Shown here: positions 52,125-56,637 of the stretch, one piece after another
Layout: each line of letters starts with the position of its first letter
Position numbering within the stretch: position 1 is the stretch's first letter
Source: Chara braunii
Taxonomy: Eukaryota > Streptophyta > Charophyceae > Charales > Characeae
Assembly: GCA_003427395.1 (NCBI GenBank)
Contig: BFEA01000044.1
Coordinates: forward strand, 2,467,810 to 2,524,446
Direction: 5' to 3'
Length of the DNA stretch: 56,637 nucleotides
The notes under the pieces: generated by a model
Told to the model about the DNA's origin: nothing
The model's database searches: none
What the model saw: only the letters and a program-made list of their open reading frames with translations
Position numbers and translations under genes: made by a program

Positions 52125-52560
52125 TCGAGCGCATCGGTTCCCGCCGCTCCGGGGGCGAGAGCCCTTCCGGCCGCGTCACGCAGGAGTCGAAACGAAAAAC
52201 CAAAACCAAGAGAGACAACTCGGGAACGGTGTGATGCGACACGCCACCCCGCTTCGCCACTCCGGCCGGGTGCGCCAGATGTACTTCTCGCGGCCCCCTA
52301 TGACAGGATAGGGTTCCACGGGGCACAACTTGCCCTCCCCGAGGGGTTGTCACCACCCTCGGGGGCGTATCCCTACTGAGTTGCCGACCCACGTGCGAAA
52401 GCTTTCGAGGATGCAGACGCAGAGGTGGGTCGGCCGAGGGCGTTTGCTTGTTTCGCTGCAGTATAGGAGACGCTCGGCCAAACGCCGACGAACCTGAATA
52501 TCGTTCGTCCCTCGGGGCGCTGATCTTCCGAGGCGCGGAGCACCGTCGGTCAACTAGGAA
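52125..52560. other. GC-rich block with strong inverted repeats
   Basis: Abrupt change to GC-rich sequence after the broken RNase H. Features: 10-bp perfect arms GCCGACCCAC / GTGGGTCGGC (52383-52392, 52425-52434) enclosing the 12-bp palindrome CGAAAGCTTTCG (52396-52407), and arms GGCCGAG / CTCGGCC (about 52432-52438, 52494-52500). No rRNA or tRNA motif I know is present and no convincing frame. It could be a structured RNA region, the edge of another element, or rDNA spacer-like sequence; undecided. Confidence 0.45.
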
Positions 52561-54735
52561 GGGTTCGGTCGAGCGAAGGAAAAACCCAACGCCGACAAAA
52601 CAATCCTAGTCCCTTTTACATATAGACAAAAGACAGTCACAATAGACAAGAATAACACGGTCTAATCAGTTCAACACGAGTTCACATTGAATTCAATCAA
52701 TCATCAAAAGATAAATGCCAAAATGAAGGAATAAACGATTTCAACATGAATGGACTCGGTAACTTAAGTCAAATCAGAAAATGAAACGAAAATACGAAAA
52801 CAAAGAGAAAATCGATCATCATCAGGTTGAGTTTGACAAAGCACTATAAGATGAGCCAACAAAAGTTGGCTTAGACAAAACTCAATCCGTCCGACAAAGT
52901 AGTCGGACTGACATATTTTTAACTTGATGAGACATGTTGCCAAAGTTATCCATCCCATTCCTATATTGACCAACGACGAAAGGAAAGTCATACACCCTTT
53001 GTTCCCTATGAAAATATGTTTGAACACAACCGCGTTAGCGGACGAGTCTTTGAACGAAGACGTTTCAACCGTTCTAACTTGGGTGTGAATGATGTCTGCG
53101 AATAAAATTCAAGATAGTCACACAAATTGACCACCAATTCAAACGAACTCAACATTTCGGCTATCTCGCCTGAGGTAGAGGACCATTTTCAAGTTTTGTT
53201 GGTCGCCTTTTCCTTCTGAACTATGACGGCTCTTTCTGTCCCACGAATGATGAAGTACCCGCCTTCACCATAAGGGCATTCGAAGCATTGTCATAATTGC
53301 CATTTTTTCCAAAGAGAACATCATCATTGTGTTCTACCTACCTTGGGTCTGCACTTCTTATGGCGCAAACCGGATCCGCGAAGGTAGTGCCTACTCGCAC
53401 TCTATTCGAAACTAGTGAGCACACGAACTGGGCTTCTTGTGACCCCAGTTCTCCACACGTTGACGGCTCCTAAGGTGGCCACCTGAAGGGTTTGTCGGTC
53501 AGCCCCTTTCCCGCTTACGAGTACGGAAGAACCGACGTCCATCCTTTGTCATAGCACGCCCAACCCTCTAGGAAGTGGTCAAGGGTACTCCTCCTCGCCG
53601 GAGTACGAGACTCGGATCTCAGAAGTCGGGCTGGCTCCTCCGCGACAGCAAAGTAACCCCCCGTCGAAGATGGTCCACTCTGGGTCGATAACAGGGCCGG
53701 CTCCTAAAGCAACCAAACCCCGCCCCAGATGCTTCCTAGAGAGAGGGAGCCCTCAGACTCCGTCTGGAATTAGATCACCCGTCCCCTCTTGCGAAAGGGT
53801 AACTTAGACGAAAAGAAAAGTCAAGAGCGAGAGATAAAGACTCATTCGGACGGGCGCAAATAAGAGGGTCATTCGGGATAGAACGGGTTTCCTTGGGAAT
53901 AGTTAAATTCGTTATGCTTTGATTCTCTTTCTGTTTTCAAAATTCCTTTTCTCACGGCACCCATCGATTATCCTTCAAAAATAGCAAGCAAGTTCACCCA
54001 ACTCACTGACGAAAGGAAAAAGGTAAGGAGGCGAAACTCTCCGTCGTTTTGTCAAATAGCATTTGTCCCACTTTCATACATAGTCTTTTTACTCACCTGC
54101 ACACCACGCAACACATCAAAAGAAGACGAGCAAAGTCCCACTACTCACACCAGACCCACCTTTTCACTCATGCATGACACCCACAACCCCACTCAACCTT
54201 TTCTCCTGAACTGTGGGTGCACACAGGTGTGAAGGGAGTCTGAGTTGTCCACTGACCTTGACTGAAGTGGTGCCGAAGAAGCGCCCTCACTCACTCAAGA
54301 AAGCCAACCAACGAGCCGTGTGTGTCGCCGAAAGTTGTAGTCTCAAGGAAAATCCTGATCAAACCACCTCTCACTCGCACCTCACCCGTGCGCGAGCCGC
54401 ATGCATCCCAGAAAAACACTCAGTCTGGTACCACGTCACTCCCAACTGGTCCCATGTGGTTCCAGGTGGTCCCATGCCGTCAAACACTTAGTCGAATGAC
54501 TATTGAGTCGAAAACCGGTTCCACCACACTTCTAAAAAAAATAAAACCGGTGTCGAATCTCAAAACCGCATGCGTCGAGACTGCCGCAAATGACCGTCCG
54601 CGTCCCAAGTCAGTCCCAACTGAACCCAGGCAGTCCGAAGTAGTTCAGTCCCATTGCAGCAAGTGTTGGGTAGCCCCAACTACAAAACATGTATCTCATA
54701 TGCCGCTTAAGAAAATAAACCCGCCCGTCACGCTC
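52561..54735. other. Unannotated stretch of about 2.2 kb
   Basis: No recognised gene, transposon domain or repeat. It is AT-richer at 52600-53100 and mixed after. Reading frames are short throughout; the longest minus frame at 52764-53027 is hydrophobic but lacks motifs. It probably belongs to an intron or an undescribed element. Confidence 0.55.
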
Positions 54736-55225
54736 AGATTTTGTACCGTAGCATGCCCTCAACCGCCACCATGTCACGCTGTTGTTGCCGTAGACACCAA
54801 TGGTAGCAGACCTTCATCAAGAAAAGCAGACGCCGTGCCGCAACCAAAAACCTTTCCGTGCCGTAAAAGAAACTTCCACTGCCACGCCGCACGTCCCATC
54901 GTCGTGCCGCAATTCCGTTGTCGTGCGGAACCCTCGTCGGAAAATGGCAGCGCGTCGTCGCGCCGTACCCCGTAAAAAAGAAAACGCCAGCGCTTCGCCG
55001 TGCCGTACCACCGTAAAAAAACGGCAGCAGTCGTACCACCGTAAAAGAAAACGGCATCTCTTCGCCGTGTCGTACCACCGTAAATAAAGTGACAGCGTTT
55101 CGCCGCGCTGTACTACCGTAAAAAAACGGCAGCATCACTCTTCAAAACGAAGTGTCGTGCCGACGTGCTGTGAAAACGGCAGCGTCACCCCTAAAAAGTG
55201 TCGCCGATGGCAACCTCACCCTTCA
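54736..55225. repeat. CCGT(A)n hairpin minisatellite
   Basis: Irregular repeats of roughly 45-55 bp: cgtaccaccgtaaaa followed by aaacggcagc and tcgccgtg-like spacers, at about 54970, 55010, 55040, 55080 and 55120. The core CCGT-A(5-8)-ACGG is self-complementary. Strand-biased A runs give Lys-rich frames that I do not call genes. Confidence 0.8.
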
Positions 55226-56284
55226 AAATAAAGGTGTCGTGTCGACGCCGCGGTATTTCGGCGGCATAATCCCATAAAAATGGGTTATGGTTGCCGAAAA
55301 TATCGGTCGGCACACCTCCACCAGTTGCCGTGCTGCCCGTCACTCCTTGCCACGCTGCGCTGCCGCTCCTCACTGCGCTGCCGCAGAGTCCCCCTAAAGA
55401 CCAGCCTGCCAAGGGGTGGAGTAGAGTGCTCCAGCCAAGGCTGTGGTTGTCTCCTCCCTCGCCACGCTCCTTTGCTGTCCTCCAGCTTCGCCGGCAGCAC
55501 TCCTGCCTCCTCTCTAGCACTCCAGCAATTTGGCTAGTGTGCTGTCACACACTGGCCGTTGGAGGCAAGTGTGAGGCAGCTGGGGGACAACTGCTGCTTT
55601 TGTAGTGGCTGAGGAGGGCAGCAGCAGCCTCAACTGCCCCCAGGCAAAAATCGTCACTTGCCTGAGGCTGTCTCACCTCAGCCACACGCTTAGGGTGGCA
55701 GTTGTACTCAACTGCCCCCCTCTTTTTCTTCCTTTTCCCTGCACTCAGCCCCACACTGAGTGCAGGTTCAGCGGGAAAATGGTTGTTTCCAGCCAAGTTC
55801 CCCTCATTGACCCTCCAGTTCACAGCTCTGGCCTGAATGACTGCATTCAGGCCAATACTGCTTGAACTTGGTGCACGGCCGCGGCCACGTTCGTGGCTGT
55901 GGCTGTTGCTTTCCTACCCTAACTCAAGTCCGTCGATTTAGGCTCCTTCCCGTCTGCTGATTCACTTAGTTAGGTACTACGAGCCCTCTGTCCCATTCGA
56001 CCTGAATGGTTCACCGGTTCCACCAAATGCTCTTATCCCGAAATGGGATTCCAACTGTCAGGTTGGACGAGAACGCAAATTGCGCTTCAGGTGTTGTTGC
56101 CACTTCGTGGCCTGGTTCCCGCTCTTCGAGCCCTGGTATGTGCGCTCTTATTCAACGCAATACATAGGAAAACGCTGTCTCTTTCCTGACCGAACACGTC
56201 TAGTTCCTTATCCTACCCGCACCTCACGTTCACGAACCCGTTCAACTGCGTCTCGTAGACATGGTTGGGGGTTTATTTCTTCTG
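55226..56284. other. Unannotated stretch
   Basis: No gene or repeat family recognised. 55560-55870 has short inverted and direct echoes (actgcccc, cctgaggc / gcctcagg-like, cactgagtgcagg / ctgcactcag). Open frames are short and low-complexity. Confidence 0.5.
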
Positions 56285-56359
56285 CCCTCCCCTGAAAACG
56301 GGGAGGGTAGTTGTCAGGTTGGGAACAACTCGTGAAAATTCACGAGTTCAAATCCCGAC
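56285..56359 (+). other. Double hairpin with pol III B-box-like sequence
   Basis: First stem CCCTCCCC / GGGGAGGG (56285-56292, 56300-56307). The second is a two-part stem: GTTGGGA with TCCCGAC (56318-56324, 56353-56359, one G-T pair) enclosing AACTCGTGAA / TTCACGAGTT (56327-56336, 56339-56348). GTTCAAATCC (56346-56355) fits the B-box consensus of tRNA genes, but the tRNA cloverleaf cannot be completed and no proper A box is seen. Confidence 0.4.
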
Positions 56360-56582
56360 AGGCTCAGAGCGGGGTGCAAAAAGTACCCCGCCTTTGATGA
56401 TTTTTAGAAAAATATAAGTCCAATAAAAAAATCTGAAAAACTTCACGTGCATGGCCTAGGTGCCTGGCTACCTACAAAAAAAAACTCAAGACCGACAAAA
56501 TTGGTTTACGCCACCAAAACAATATTGGCGCAAACCAAAAAATTACAGATTTTCATAAAACTTGTTCCCGTTTTCTCGTTTC

Positions 56583-56630
56583 CTCGTTTTCTTTTTCTTT
56601 TCTTTTCTTTTCTTTTCTTTTCTTTTTCTT
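56583..56630 (+). repeat. (TTTTC)n pentanucleotide repeat
   Basis: About eight TTTTC units, slightly irregular at both ends, reaching almost to the right edge. Confidence 0.93.
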
Positions 56631-56637
56631 CTCCCCC

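Noticed and set aside
52125-52560. Ribosomal RNA gene or internal spacer
   Set aside because: GC-rich and hairpin-rich, but I could not find any conserved rRNA core sequence, so only an unknown block is reported.

Overview
The window looks like a piece of a large, repeat-choked streptophyte nuclear genome: a charophyte alga such as Chara, or a land plant. The reasons are a cytokinin-receptor-type hybrid histidine kinase split by a very long intron, several Ty3/gypsy LTR retrotransposons primed by initiator-Met tRNA (one with a chromodomain-like integrase tail), an L1-like LINE, a tRNA-derived SINE and long (CT)n tracts. The species is an inference. A 15-base N run at 34660-34674 shows this is an assembled scaffold.

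The only cellular gene I can support is a plus-strand hybrid histidine kinase. One exon (about 21892-23078) encodes the end of the kinase ATPase domain, a degenerate receiver and most of a canonical receiver, and stops just after the phospho-acceptor Asp. The next exon (44930-45055) continues the same receiver in phase. The intron between them is 21,851 bp and full of transposons and satellites. I found no upstream (CHASE, H-box, N-box) or downstream (receiver Lys) exon, so the flanking introns probably run past both ends of the window.

Layout. 1-4035: a 91-bp satellite, a dispersed repeat (E), a pyrimidine-rich minisatellite (M50) and a composite repeat (T). 4036-18254: minus-strand gypsy element B1, whose 5' LTR is split by a nested minus-strand gypsy element A (8309-17723). 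18255-21480: a poly-A-ended segment and a LINE inside a minisatellite. 21892-44930: the kinase exon and its intron, holding a SINE, gypsy fragments B4 and C, gypsy D (plus strand), a second M50+T block, gypsy B3 (minus), an inverted integrase piece of D, a second E+M50 block, a second S1 satellite array in the opposite orientation, and an LTR relic. 44930-45055: second kinase exon. 45200-52124: SINE copies and gypsy B2 (plus). 52125-56637: a GC-rich hairpin block, a long unannotated stretch, a CCGT minisatellite and a tRNA-like double hairpin.

All retrotransposon genes are broken. Four of the five readable reverse-transcriptase YLDD motifs have lost one Asp, each by a change that fits CpG-to-CpA decay. 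The fifth has no CpG in those codons and keeps YLDD. This suggests DNA methylation and deamination shaped the region. The families recur in consistent arrangements: LTR A with A and C, LTR B with B1, B2 and B3, and M50 followed by T followed by a family-B fragment. The window therefore reads as successive nested insertions and rearrangements within one expanding gene.
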